64,000 bases of DNA from Roseomonas sp. Lineage in GTDB: Bacteria; Pseudomonadota; Alphaproteobacteria; Acetobacterales; Acetobacteraceae. The DNA is taken from positions 62,001-126,000 of the forward strand of contig JADCER010000010.1 in the NCBI GenBank assembly GCA_020249925.1, in the 5' to 3' direction. Positions 25,279 through 33,793 of this stretch are shown in pieces. Under the pieces are notes generated by a model, which saw nothing but the letters and a program-made list of their open reading frames with translations, had not been told where the DNA came from and searched no databases. Every line of letters begins with the position of its first letter. Position 1 is the stretch's first letter. Made by a program: the position numbers and the translations under genes.

Positions 25279-26865
25279 TCAACCCCGCCGAATATTCCAG
25301 GGATAGGCGCCGGTGCCGGGCACAAAGCCGGAAAGCCCGGTGCGATAGGCGCTGGCGATGAAGAATTGCCCAAGCGGCAGCACGGGCACGTTTTCAAAAC
25401 TCTCCTGCTGGATCACATCTGCCAGGCGCTTTTGCTCGACTTCGGTTTCCGCGACCAGCCATTGCGCCGCCGCTTCTTCCACGCGGGCGTTTTCATACCA
25501 GCCAAACCAGCCACGTGATCCCATGCCACGCAAAATGGCGCTGACCGCCGGGTTGATGATGGAAACGCTGGGCCACCAGGTATGGAAAATGCTCCAGCCG
25601 CCGCGTTCCGGCGGTTCGCGGCTGGCGCGGCGCTGTACCACCGTGCCCCAATCGGTTTCCACCAAATCAACATTCATCCCAAGCCGGCGCAGCAGATCGG
25701 CCATGACATGCCCGAAGGGACCGATGGTCGGGAAATCGCTTGGATTGATGATGACAACCTTCTCACCATTATAGCCTGCGGCCCGAATGGCGGCGCGCAC
25801 GGCATCCAGGTTGCGCGAGCCTTTCAGCGCGGCATTGCCGGTGGTGCTTTCATAAGGTGTGCCGCAAGGCCACATGGAATGACAATCACGGAAGGCCGAG
25901 GGGTCGTTGCCCGTCACACCCCGCATGAAATCTTCCTGCTGAATAGCCTGAAGTAAGGCACGGCGAATGGCCGGCTTGTCGAAAGGCGGGTGCAGAACAT
26001 TGAAGCGGGAGACGCCAATATAGCCAAGCGTATTCAGCACCTTCACCTCAACACCCCGGGCGCGACGCAACAGCGGCGCAAGATCGGCATTGATCTGTTC
26101 CCACCAATCAATCTCGCCCGCCTGCAAGGCCGCGGCTGCCGTGGCGCTATCGGGCATGATGGTCCATTCAACGCGGTCCATATGCGCAACCTTGCCGCCC
26201 GCCGTGCGCGATGCCGCTTCCTGCCGCGGCACGTAACGATCAAACTTCGCATAAGCCGCGCGGCTGCCGGAGACATATTCATTCGCCAAAAAGCGATAGG
26301 GGCCGGAGCCCACATGTTCCGTGATCTGCTGAAAGGGATCGGTCTTGGCCATGCGTTCCGGCATCATGAAAGGCACCACGGCGGCAGGCTTGCCAAGCGC
26401 CTCACGCAGCAACGGAAAGCGAGACTTCAGCTTGATACGGATGGTCCGGTCATCCGCCACGCCCCATTCATCCACCACTGCGCCCAATGATTGTCCGAAT
26501 GTATCGCGCCTGGACCAGCGCGCCAGGCTTGCCGCGCAATCCTGCGCGCGTACCGGTTCGCCATCATGAAAACGCAAGCCCTCACGCAGCCGTATACTCC
26601 AGGTCAGACCATCATCGGAAACCGTATGCCCTTCGGCCATTTGCGGCGCGACGCGCAGATCATCCGTCATGCCATAAAGCGTGTCATAGACATGCCAGCC
26701 GTGGTTTTCAGTCACCGCTGCCGTGGTCCAGATGGGATCAAGCGAAGTCAGATTGGCTTGCGGCACGAAGCGGAGCGTCCGCGCACGCGCGCCTTGCGCC
26801 AGGGCGGGTGCTGCGGGTGCGGCAGCGATGGCGGCGGTGCTCGCCAGAAAGTCACGACGACGCAT
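25279..26865 (-). CDS. ABC transporter substrate-binding protein, family 5
   Basis: Periplasmic oligopeptide/dipeptide-type receptor (SBP_bac_5), about 528 aa from 26865. The start (MRRRDFLASTAAIAAAPAAPALAQ) gives a twin-arginine-like signal peptide. The core begins RTLRFVPQANLTSLDPIWTT, with WSIRLREGLRFHDGEPVRAQDCAASLARW near residues 85-115, and the long C-lobe ends at GAYPWNIRRG. An upstream ATG at 26940 would bury the signal, so it was rejected. No permease or ATPase gene lies nearby; the receptor is paired only with the downstream phosphotriesterase gene, probably an operon. Ligand unknown. Confidence 0.9.
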   Translation of the reverse strand: MRRRDFLASTAAIAAAPAAPALAQGARARTLRFVPQANLTSLDPIWTTAAVTENHGWHVYDTLYGMTDDLRVAPQMAEGHTVSDDGLTWSIRLREGLRFHDGEPVRAQDCAASLARWSRRDTFGQSLGAVVDEWGVADDRTIRIKLKSRFPLLREALGKPAAVVPFMMPERMAKTDPFQQITEHVGSGPYRFLANEYVSGSRAAYAKFDRYVPRQEAASRTAGGKVAHMDRVEWTIMPDSATAAAALQAGEIDWWEQINADLAPLLRRARGVEVKVLNTLGYIGVSRFNVLHPPFDKPAIRRALLQAIQQEDFMRGVTGNDPSAFRDCHSMWPCGTPYESTTGNAALKGSRNLDAVRAAIRAAGYNGEKVVIINPSDFPTIGPFGHVMADLLRRLGMNVDLVETDWGTVVQRRASREPPERGGWSIFHTWWPSVSIINPAVSAILRGMGSRGWFGWYENARVEEAAAQWLVAETEVEQKRLADVIQQESFENVPVLPLGQFFIASAYRTGLSGFVPGTGAYPWNIRRG

Positions 26866-26970
26866 ATCTCTCTCCCCTTTTCCATCGCGCCTGATGGGCA
26901 CGAATTGCTGGAAGCTTGGCACGGCTTGGCGAAAGGTCAAATGGAACGGGCAATCCGGGTTTGGTGCCCT

Positions 26971-27624
26971 TCACATGGCGCGAATTTCCGCTTCCAGCAG
27001 CGCGGGATCGGGCGCTGCCAGCCATTGCGCCGGCACGGCAATGGCCGCTGCCAGCAGGTGCTTATACTCGGCCTTCGGCACTTCCACCGCGCCGAACCGC
27101 GCCAGATGCGCGGTCAGGAACTGCGTATCCAAAAGCGTGAAGCCGCCCAGCCGAAGCCGCGCCACCAGCGCCACCAAAGCCGCTTTTGAGGCATCCGTGG
27201 TGCGGGAGAACATGCTCTCCCCAAAAAACGCACCGCCGATGCGCACGCCATAAAGCCCGCCGACCAGCGCGCCATTCTGCCAGACTTCGATGGAATGGGC
27301 CGCCCCCATGCGATGTAGCGCTGTGAAAAGGGTTTCGATTTCGTCATTGATCCAGGTATCGGCGCGCCCTGGCGCGGGTTCCGCGCAGCCCGCGATCACG
27401 CCGGCGAAGTCCTGATCAGCGGTGATGGTGAAACGGCCAGACAGCACAGTCCGGCGCAGCCGCCGCGGCAGATGAAACCCTTGATCCAACGGCAAAATGC
27501 CGCGCAGCGCCGGATCAAGCCAATGGAGCTTCTTGCTCTCCCGCCCCTCCGCCATGGGGAAAAGCCCGGCGCCATAGGCACGCAGCATCAATTCGGGCGT
27601 GATTTCCAGCGGCCGGCGGCTCAT
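26971..27624 (-). CDS. aat: Leucyl/phenylalanyl-tRNA-protein transferase
   Basis: Adds Leu or Phe to N-terminal Arg/Lys, marking proteins for ClpS-ClpAP degradation (N-end rule). 217 aa. Markers: [36 protein letters not shown] near residues 10-45, [35 protein letters not shown] near 92-116, [19 protein letters not shown] and [15 protein letters not shown]. clpS and clpA are also in this window about 16 kb away, so the whole N-degron branch is present. Stands alone. Confidence 0.96.
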   Translation of the reverse strand: MSRRPLEITPELMLRAYGAGLFPMAEGRESKKLHWLDPALRGILPLDQGFHLPRRLRRTVLSGRFTITADQDFAGVIAGCAEPAPGRADTWINDEIETLFTALHRMGAAHSIEVWQNGALVGGLYGVRIGGAFFGESMFSRTTDASKAALVALVARLRLGGFTLLDTQFLTAHLARFGAVEVPKAEYKHLLAAAIAVPAQWLAAPDPALLEAEIRAM

Positions 27625-27657
27625 GCGCGCGACCCTATGGCAAGGGTGGGCGCCGCG

Positions 27658-28122
27658 CTATTCTTCCTCATCCGCCGGGGCGATCGGGAGTGCACTGCTT
27701 TCCTTATGCGTCGCCAGCGCCACCAGGGTTTCGGTGCGCATGACGCCAGGCAGGGCGCGGAGCCGCGCATTGGTGAAGCTATCCACCGCCGCAAGATCCG
27801 GCAGCCGCAGCTTCACCTGATAGGACCAGCGCCCGGAAATGGCGTGGCATTCCAGCACAGCCTCATCTGCTGCCATGGCGGCGATGAAGCCCGCTTCCGT
27901 GCCTGATTGCAGCATCACGAAAACCCAGGCGAGTTGCGGGCAGCCCACCGCCGCCGGGTCCAGATCCGCCCGCCAGCCCCTGATTGTGCCGCGTTCTTCC
28001 AGGCGCTTCACGCGCTCTGCCGTGGCCGAGACAGAAAGCCCCGCAACTTTCGCGAGTTCCGCGAGCCCTGCCGAGCCATTGCCTTGCAGTTCCAGCAGGA
28101 TATTCCGGTCTATATCGTCCAT
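27658..28122 (-). CDS. Lrp/AsnC-family transcriptional regulator
   Basis: 154-aa feast/famine regulator. The N-terminal winged HTH has DDIDRNILLELQGNGSAGLAELAKVAGLS, and SVSATAERVKRLEERGTIRGW is the recognition region near residues 30-50. The RAM ligand-binding domain follows from about 65, with LECHAISGRWSYQVKLRLPDLAAV near 90-113. Start at ATG 28122 is fixed by the family's MDDIDRNIL opening. A perfect 5-bp palindromic pair CCGGT-AAA-ACCGG lies 13 bp upstream and may be its own operator. Its target genes cannot be read from context. Confidence 0.93.
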   Translation of the reverse strand: MDDIDRNILLELQGNGSAGLAELAKVAGLSVSATAERVKRLEERGTIRGWRADLDPAAVGCPQLAWVFVMLQSGTEAGFIAAMAADEAVLECHAISGRWSYQVKLRLPDLAAVDSFTNARLRALPGVMRTETLVALATHKESSALPIAPADEEE

Positions 28123-28135
28123 GGCGGGACTATAT

Positions 28136-28148
28136 CCGGTAAAACCGG
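28136..28148. promoter_or_regulatory. Palindrome upstream of the AsnC-family gene
   Basis: CCGGTAAAACCGG is a perfect inverted repeat (5-bp arms, 3-nt centre) 13 bp before the start codon of the regulator. Lrp/AsnC proteins bind imperfect palindromes with AT-rich centres and usually repress themselves. The location between the expected promoter and the ATG suits autoregulation, but the arms are shorter and more GC-rich than classical Lrp sites. Confidence 0.35.
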
Positions 28149-28664
28149 CAAATGAAATGAAAATCTTGCCATGAATTCTTGGTTTTGCTGCGCCCTGGGA
28201 CAGCTTTATTGCCAAAGGGCGAATAGGGGCCTTTGGGATGAAGCGTGAAGTGTAAGCCAAAGGGCATCCTGGCGCTGTGGCGGCTTGGGCGATTCTGATG
28301 CCGGCGGAAGCGCTGGCGGTACAGGCTAAACGGGCATCCGATGCCGAAACGCAACCATGGGTTGTTTTTTGTGGCATGTGATCAAAAATGATTTATTGTT
28401 TTGTGCAGCGTGTAAGGATTTGTAATATCTCCGCGGTTTTCATGCGTGTTTCACTTGCGCATTAACCAAAAATTAGCGAACAATACTCGGCGGTTCGATC
28501 CGTGGTCAGGTTTCGTTGCTAAGCCAATGGTCATCTTGGCTTGGTATCAGAGGCTTTGGAGGTTTCCGCCGGCTTCGGCGGGGTCTCCAGCGCAACCTGG
28601 TCATTTGGATCAAACCGCTCGGCTAATACGTGACCTATGCGCATTGCGTTGAAGGAGAATGGCC
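28149..28664. other. Long non-coding spacer before the RTX-Hint genes
   Basis: About 520 bp with no convincing gene. It becomes AT-rich from about 28370 (TGATTTATTG, TGTAATATC). It contains TTAA-CCAAAAA-TTAG at 28462-28476, one base short of a CtrA-type TTAA-N7-TTAA box. It also has a perfect CCGCCG-GCTT-CGGCGG hairpin at 28566-28581 about 85 bp before the RTX start. These may be the promoter and leader of the RTX-Hint gene. A strong GAAGGAG ribosome-binding site ends the region. Confidence 0.45.
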
Positions 28665-31082
28665 ATGAGTGGTGTCAGCATCAACCTTACTACGGGCAAC
28701 GATACCTTTCCGGGTGGCAATTTCACGGACAACATAGGCCCTGACTCCATCAATGGCCTTGCCGGTAATGACACGATTGTCGGCGGCAGTGGCAATGACA
28801 CGCTCGATGGCAATATTGGCAATGACACGCTGGATGGCGGCGCGGACCGCGATCTCCTGTTTGGCGGCAACGGCAGCGACCTGCTGATCGGCGGCACCGG
28901 CGCCGACACCGCGGACTACAGCGCGAACGCATCCAACCAGGGCATCAGCTTGGCTGGGGGCAGCAACGTTACGGGCGGCGACGGGCGAGGCGGCACGGAC
29001 AGCTTGTCCGGGATAGAAGCGATTATTGGCGGCGCCGGCGCCGATGTTATGAATTTTGGCGTCTTCCTTCCGGGCGTTTCCGCATGGACCCTGATCGGGA
29101 ATGGCGGCAACGACGGTTTGGCGGGCGGATTTAACAATGATTCCTTGGATGGCGGTGTCGGCGACGATAACCTCAACGGGAACTGGGGCAATGACACCCT
29201 GGTCGGAGGTGATGGTAACGATAATCTCAATGGTGGTAGCGAAAACGACAGTATTCTCGGCGGCATCGGCAACGACTCGATCCAAGGCAACTTCGGGCGT
29301 GACACGATGGTGGGCGGCGGCGGCGACGATACCCTCAGCTATTTCGAGAATGGTAACATAAACGCTCCCGGCGGGGTGGTGGTGGATCTTGGGGCGCAGA
29401 CGGTCATTGGCGCCGGCGCTGGCGCCGGCAATTCCAACAACCACGCTACCGGCGACAGCATCTCCGGCTTCCAGAATGTGATCGGCAGCGCGGAAAGCGA
29501 CACGCTGAGGGGGAGTGACCAAGACAACATCCTCGATGCTGGCGGCGGCGTCTCCTTAGAGCTCCTGGAAGGCCGCGGCGGCAACGACAGGCTGATTTCG
29601 GCAGGTGGTGCCGACACGCTCCTGGGCGGCGATGGCAACGACTTGCTGTCATCCGAAGACGGCAACGACTCCTTCGACGGGGGCGCCGGCAATGACACGG
29701 TCAGCAATGCCGGCCGCGGCGACGACACGCTGGGGGGTGGCATCGGCGATGACACGCTGGTCGGTGAGCGGGGCAATGATTCGCTGGCCGGCGGTGATGG
29801 CAATGACACGCTGAATGGCGGTAACGACATTGACCGTCTGGATGGTGGTATTGGGAATGATCGGCTGATTGGTGATCTTGGTAACGATAGTCTCTATGGC
29901 AACCAAGGCAATGACACGTTGGATGGCGGCAATGGCAATGACACGTTGGATGGCGGCGCCGACAATGACACGTTGGATGGTGGCAATGGCGATGACCTAC
30001 TGAATGGCGGCGATGGCGTTGACTTTGCCAGCTACGCCAATGCGACCGTAGGGGTAAGTGTTCAGATCTTTGGCGATGCCTCTGGCGGGGCAGGCAGTGA
30101 TGAATTGCAGGGCTTTGAAGGGCTGATCGGTTCGAATTTTGCCGACACGCTGCAGGGTGATGCCAACGCCAATACGCTCTATGGCGGTGCTGGTTCGGAC
30201 TCGTTGATCACCGGCGGCGGTAATGGTGGCGACCTGCTCGATTACGGCGCTGGCAATGATACCTTTGTCTGGGATCGGGCCCTCACGCCTGGCAATCTGA
30301 CGCTGGTTGGTGGCGGCGGTGCCAATGACTTCCTGAACCTTGGCGATGGTTGGACGAGTGGTATCGTTACCACCAATGACTGGATCAATTTCGAGAGAAC
30401 CATTGCTGGTACTAATGGCGCCGAAACCGTCACCATGTTCACCCAGGGCTGGGAGGATGTTGTCTGCTTCGCCGAAGGCACACGCATCGTTACCCCCGGC
30501 GGCGAGGATGTGGTCGAAAACCTGCGCGCCGGTGACATGGTACTGGCCATGCGCAACGGTCAGGCGGGGTTTGAACCGCTGCGCTGGGTTGGCTTCATGG
30601 ATATCGCCGTGCCACGCAATGCGGTGATGGCGGCGAAAACGGCACCCATTCTGATTAAGGCCGGTGCCATCGCCCCCGGCATGCCCGCGCGTGATTTGCG
30701 CGTCAGCCCGGATCACGCGATGGAAATTGATGGGCATCTGATCCCGGCGAAGCATCTGGTGAATGGCAGCAGCATCATCCAGGAAATTTGGTGCAAGCGC
30801 GTGCGCTACTTCCACCTGGAACTGGAAGCGCATGGGTTGTTGTTGTCTGAAGGCACCTGGTCCGAGAGCTATCTGGATGATGGCAATCGCCATGCCTTCA
30901 ACAATGCGGCGCTGACCGGGTTGTTCCTGGATTTCGAAGCCGGCCGTTCGAATGGCGAGTATGACCACATGGCTTGCCTGCCTGTCCTGCGCCAGGGCTT
31001 GAAGCTGGATGAAATCCATGGGCGGCTGGCGCTGCGTGCTGAGGAACTGGCACGGGCGGGAAAGGGGCGGCTGATCGGTTGA
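28665..31082 (+). CDS. RTX (Gly-Asp repeat) protein with C-terminal Hint domain, copy 1
   Basis: 805 aa. Residues ~5-560 are mostly RTX nonapeptides (GGxGNDTLxG type), which bind Ca2+ and fold as beta-rolls in secreted type I substrates. Blocks of non-repeat sequence lie near 90-130, 225-270 and 455-490. From Cys601 (VVCFAEGTRIVTP) to about 790 is a Hint_2-type domain. The block-A Cys, the LRVSPDHAMEI histidine near 685 and YFHLELEAHGLLLSEGTWSESYLDD near 715-740 are visible. No terminal His-Asn needed for splicing is present, so self-cleavage or ester transfer is likelier than protein splicing. Start at 28665 is chosen by the 7-nt spacing from GGAG and by the shared MSGVS start of copy 2. No type I secretion genes nearby. 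Confidence 0.88.
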   Translation: MSGVSINLTTGNDTFPGGNFTDNIGPDSINGLAGNDTIVGGSGNDTLDGNIGNDTLDGGADRDLLFGGNGSDLLIGGTGADTADYSANASNQGISLAGGSNVTGGDGRGGTDSLSGIEAIIGGAGADVMNFGVFLPGVSAWTLIGNGGNDGLAGGFNNDSLDGGVGDDNLNGNWGNDTLVGGDGNDNLNGGSENDSILGGIGNDSIQGNFGRDTMVGGGGDDTLSYFENGNINAPGGVVVDLGAQTVIGAGAGAGNSNNHATGDSISGFQNVIGSAESDTLRGSDQDNILDAGGGVSLELLEGRGGNDRLISAGGADTLLGGDGNDLLSSEDGNDSFDGGAGNDTVSNAGRGDDTLGGGIGDDTLVGERGNDSLAGGDGNDTLNGGNDIDRLDGGIGNDRLIGDLGNDSLYGNQGNDTLDGGNGNDTLDGGADNDTLDGGNGDDLLNGGDGVDFASYANATVGVSVQIFGDASGGAGSDELQGFEGLIGSNFADTLQGDANANTLYGGAGSDSLITGGGNGGDLLDYGAGNDTFVWDRALTPGNLTLVGGGGANDFLNLGDGWTSGIVTTNDWINFERTIAGTNGAETVTMFTQGWEDVVCFAEGTRIVTPGGEDVVENLRAGDMVLAMRNGQAGFEPLRWVGFMDIAVPRNAVMAAKTAPILIKAGAIAPGMPARDLRVSPDHAMEIDGHLIPAKHLVNGSSIIQEIWCKRVRYFHLELEAHGLLLSEGTWSESYLDDGNRHAFNNAALTGLFLDFEAGRSNGEYDHMACLPVLRQGLKLDEIHGRLALRAEELARAGKGRLIG

Positions 31083-31262
31083 AGTGATGCCAAAGATTAC
31101 GGGGTGCGCCAAGTGCCTGATCAATTTCAGGCATGGCCACCCCTGACTTTCACCTGGTCCTTTGCGGGGCCGTGAGATCGCTGGTTTTTTCGCACGCTAT
31201 GCTGTTTTTGGGCGTTAGCGCCATTCCTGCGCCACGTGGCACCATATGGCGAGCCGGGAGGT
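31083..31262. other. 3' spacer of the first RTX-Hint gene
   Basis: About 180 bp without a gene. Nothing recognisable beyond short GC-rich stretches. It leads into a palindromic element at 31263. Confidence 0.3.
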
Positions 31263-31371
31263 CCTAGAGCAGATCACGGTCAGATGGCAACATCTGAACA
31301 TGTGAGGATGCTCGAAAAACAGAGATCTAGAGCGTGTTGCGTGAACCCATGTGAACGCAACATGCTCTAGG
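31263..31371. repeat. MITE-like palindromic element
   Basis: 109 bp bounded by inverted CCTAGAGC (31263-31270) and GCTCTAGG (31364-31371). Inside are two hairpins. TCAGATG-GCAA-CATCTGA (31280-31297) is perfect. A larger stem of about 17 pairs is formed by CTAGAGCGTGTTGCGT (31328-31343) and ACGCAACATGCTCTAG (31355-31370), with one mismatch. No target-site duplication could be fixed. Layout suits a small non-autonomous palindromic repeat, possibly also acting as a terminator for the first RTX gene. Confidence 0.6.
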
Positions 31372-31863
31372 AAAAAGGCCGAGCGCTTGCTTCAAACTGA
31401 AGTGAATGGAAACCGCATTCAAGCAGGCGTCACGCCCGATCGGTGCCGCTGGCGTGCTGGGCGTTTTGGCGATTCTGAAACTCGGCTTCAATGGTGTGAA
31501 GCAGAAGCGCGTTCAGCGCTTATCACCTTGGATTGTGCTTGCGTTGCAAAAACAACCATAGGTAGTAATTTTCAGTCATCAATAAATTTTATAAACATTG
31601 GAGCCAAAAGCAGCAAGTTTCTCGGCAATTCAGTCTATTGCTGGCGCTCATTAAAGCCATCCGTTCAAGTTTTGCTCATAATTTAGACGCTAATCTTCTG
31701 AATTTCCTGCTTTTGTCAGATGGCCGCTTAAGGGTGGTGCGAAAATGCATGACCCAAATTAGGAAAACGTCGTAAATTTTGATATACAAGATACAGCCTT
31801 GGGCGAAGTTCGCGCTACTGCCGGTGTTTCAGCCTCTTGGCCGGGTGAGGAAGGAGATTTGTC
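31372..31863. other. AT-rich spacer before the second RTX-Hint gene
   Basis: About 490 bp, strikingly AT-rich from 31550 to 31790. A 111-codon open frame (31351-31686) has no family resemblance, no ribosome-binding site and starts inside the palindromic element, so it is not called. The region probably contains the promoter of the second RTX gene. A good GGAAGGAG site lies just before that ATG. The 5' part may be a remnant of a mobile element but I could not name one. Confidence 0.4.
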
Positions 31864-33690
31864 ATGAGTGGTGTGAGCACAATTCTTGGTACAGGCAATG
31901 ACTCCTGGCCGGGTCCTGGCGTCGATAACACTGGCAATGACAGCGTTGATGGTAATCTCGGCAGTGACACCATCGATGGTGGCGCGGCTAATGACACCAT
32001 TCTTGGTGGCGTAGGGAACCCCGCAGACGTCAATTTACTTATCGGCGGCATTGGTGATGATTCGATCGTCGCGGGCGACTTTTTTGCTTTTGACGAGAGG
32101 GAAGAGAATTTATTGGGCGGCGAAGGCAATGATACGCTCGTTGCCGGCAATGGTAACCAAAATCAACTTGATGGTGGCACAGACAATGACAGCCTATTGG
32201 CCACGGGCGGCCGAGATGATCTTCTTTTCGGCGGCGATGGCAACGACACGGTGCGGGGTGGTGATGACGTCAATACAAGCCTCCGTGGCGGTAATGAAGA
32301 CGATTTGATCCTTGCTGGAGCAGCCTCAACAAGTGAGTTGCATAACTTATTCGGCGACGATGGTCATGACACGCTGATCGCCTCTATTGCGAATAACCAG
32401 TTCTTGAGCGGTGGCACTGGCAACGATAGCCTTCAAGGGGGCTCCGGCGACAACCACGAGTATCGCGGTGGCGCCGGCAATGACACGCTGGTTGCCGGTG
32501 GTGGTGGCGGTCAGCTGCTCATCGGAGATTCCGAAGTTGATCCTTTGGCAACCGGTGATGACAGCCTTTTTGGCGCCGGAGCCGCCGAATCCCTGCGTGG
32601 TGGGCTTGGGAACGACACGCTGGATGGCGGCAATGGCGATGACTTCCTGGATGGCGGCGAAGGCAATGACTTTGCAAGCTACGCCAATGCGGGCGCAGGG
32701 GTAAGTGTTCAGATCTTTGGAGATGCCTCTGGCGGGGCAGGCAATGATGAATTGATCGGCTTTGAAGGGCTGATTGGTTCCGGTTTCGACGATAGGCTGG
32801 AGGGTAATACCAGCGCCAATACGCTTTATGGCGGTAATGGCGTAGATGATATCTCTGGCGGCGGCGGCAATGACTGGCTGGATTTCGGCGCTGGGAATGA
32901 GAGGTTTCTGCGCGGCGTAGCCGAAAGCGGCAATGACACGCTGATTGGCGGGCTTGGGAGTGATACGCTCGATCTCGGGTCGAATTGGTCATATCTGAGC
33001 GCGAGCGGCGGGTTCTCACTCTATCGGGATAATGCTGACACTATCTGGGCGCAGGGTTGGGAACAGGTGGTGTGCTTCGCCGAAGGCACGCGAATTGTTA
33101 CACCCGCTGGCGAGATTGAGGTGGAAAACCTCCGCGCCGGTGACATGGTGCTGGCGATGCGCAACGGTCAGGCGGGGTTTGAACCGCTGCGCTGGGTTGG
33201 CTTCATGGATATCGCTGTGCCACGCAATGCGGTGATGGCGGCGAAAACCGCGCCCATTCTGATCAAGGCCGGTGCGATTGCGCCCGGCATGCCGGCGCGT
33301 GATTTGCGGGTCAGCCCGGATCACGCGATGGAAATTGATGGCCATCTGATCCCGGCGAAGCATCTGGTGAATGGCAGCAGCATCATCCAGGAAATCTGGT
33401 GCAAGCGCGTGCGCTACTTCCATCTGGAACTGGAAGCGCATGGGTTGTTGTTGTCAGAAGGCACCTGGTCCGAGAGTTATCTGGATGATGGCAATCGCCA
33501 TGCCTTCAACAATGCGGCGCTGACCGGGCTGTTCCTGGATTTCGAAGGCGGCCGTTCGAATGGCGAGTATGACCACATGGCTTGCCTGCCTGTGCTGCGC
33601 CAGGGCTTGAAGCTGGATGAAATCCATGGGCGGCTGGCGCTGCGTGCGACGGAATTTGCGCGGGCAGAAAAGGGCCAAGCCCAGGGCTGA
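31864..33690 (+). CDS. RTX protein with C-terminal Hint domain, copy 2
   Basis: 608 aa paralogue of the preceding RTX-Hint protein. Residues 1-~340 are RTX repeats, shorter and diverged from copy 1 (more F, N and S). About 265-330 then matches copy 1 again (FASYANAGAGVSVQIFGDAS, GFEGLIGSGFDDRL). The Hint domain starts at Cys404 and, from ENLRAGDM to LALRA, differs from copy 1 at about one residue in 175. DNA in this part is also nearly identical. Such a sharp rise in identity suggests recent duplication or gene conversion of the Hint module. Presumably exported, calcium-dependent and self-processing; function unknown. Confidence 0.88.
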   Translation: MSGVSTILGTGNDSWPGPGVDNTGNDSVDGNLGSDTIDGGAANDTILGGVGNPADVNLLIGGIGDDSIVAGDFFAFDEREENLLGGEGNDTLVAGNGNQNQLDGGTDNDSLLATGGRDDLLFGGDGNDTVRGGDDVNTSLRGGNEDDLILAGAASTSELHNLFGDDGHDTLIASIANNQFLSGGTGNDSLQGGSGDNHEYRGGAGNDTLVAGGGGGQLLIGDSEVDPLATGDDSLFGAGAAESLRGGLGNDTLDGGNGDDFLDGGEGNDFASYANAGAGVSVQIFGDASGGAGNDELIGFEGLIGSGFDDRLEGNTSANTLYGGNGVDDISGGGGNDWLDFGAGNERFLRGVAESGNDTLIGGLGSDTLDLGSNWSYLSASGGFSLYRDNADTIWAQGWEQVVCFAEGTRIVTPAGEIEVENLRAGDMVLAMRNGQAGFEPLRWVGFMDIAVPRNAVMAAKTAPILIKAGAIAPGMPARDLRVSPDHAMEIDGHLIPAKHLVNGSSIIQEIWCKRVRYFHLELEAHGLLLSEGTWSESYLDDGNRHAFNNAALTGLFLDFEGGRSNGEYDHMACLPVLRQGLKLDEIHGRLALRATEFARAEKGQAQG

Positions 33691-33698
33691 TGGAATGG

Positions 33699-33722
33699 CG
33701 TGATCCGCGCATGCGGATCACG
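33699..33722 (+). terminator. Hairpin after the second RTX-Hint gene
   Basis: Perfect 10-bp inverted repeat CGTGATCCGC / GCGGATCACG with a GCAT loop, 9 bp past the stop codon. It probably ends the RTX-Hint transcript. There is no U-tract after it, so it could instead protect the 3' end or serve as an operator for the next gene. Confidence 0.55.
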
Positions 33723-33793
33723 AACCCTAGGTGGCATTCCCCCTTGCCAAAGACGCGGGCAGGGCGTCAGCTTTCGTGTCGAAGGGAATTGCC

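Noticed and set aside
28700-30020. Short repeated DNA blocks resembling a tandem or CRISPR-like array
   Set aside because: They translate into RTX GGxGNDxL repeats in one long open frame; spacing is 27 bp with no spacers.
31351-31686. 111-codon frame between the RTX-Hint genes
   Set aside because: Starts inside the palindromic element, has no ribosome-binding site and no family resemblance.
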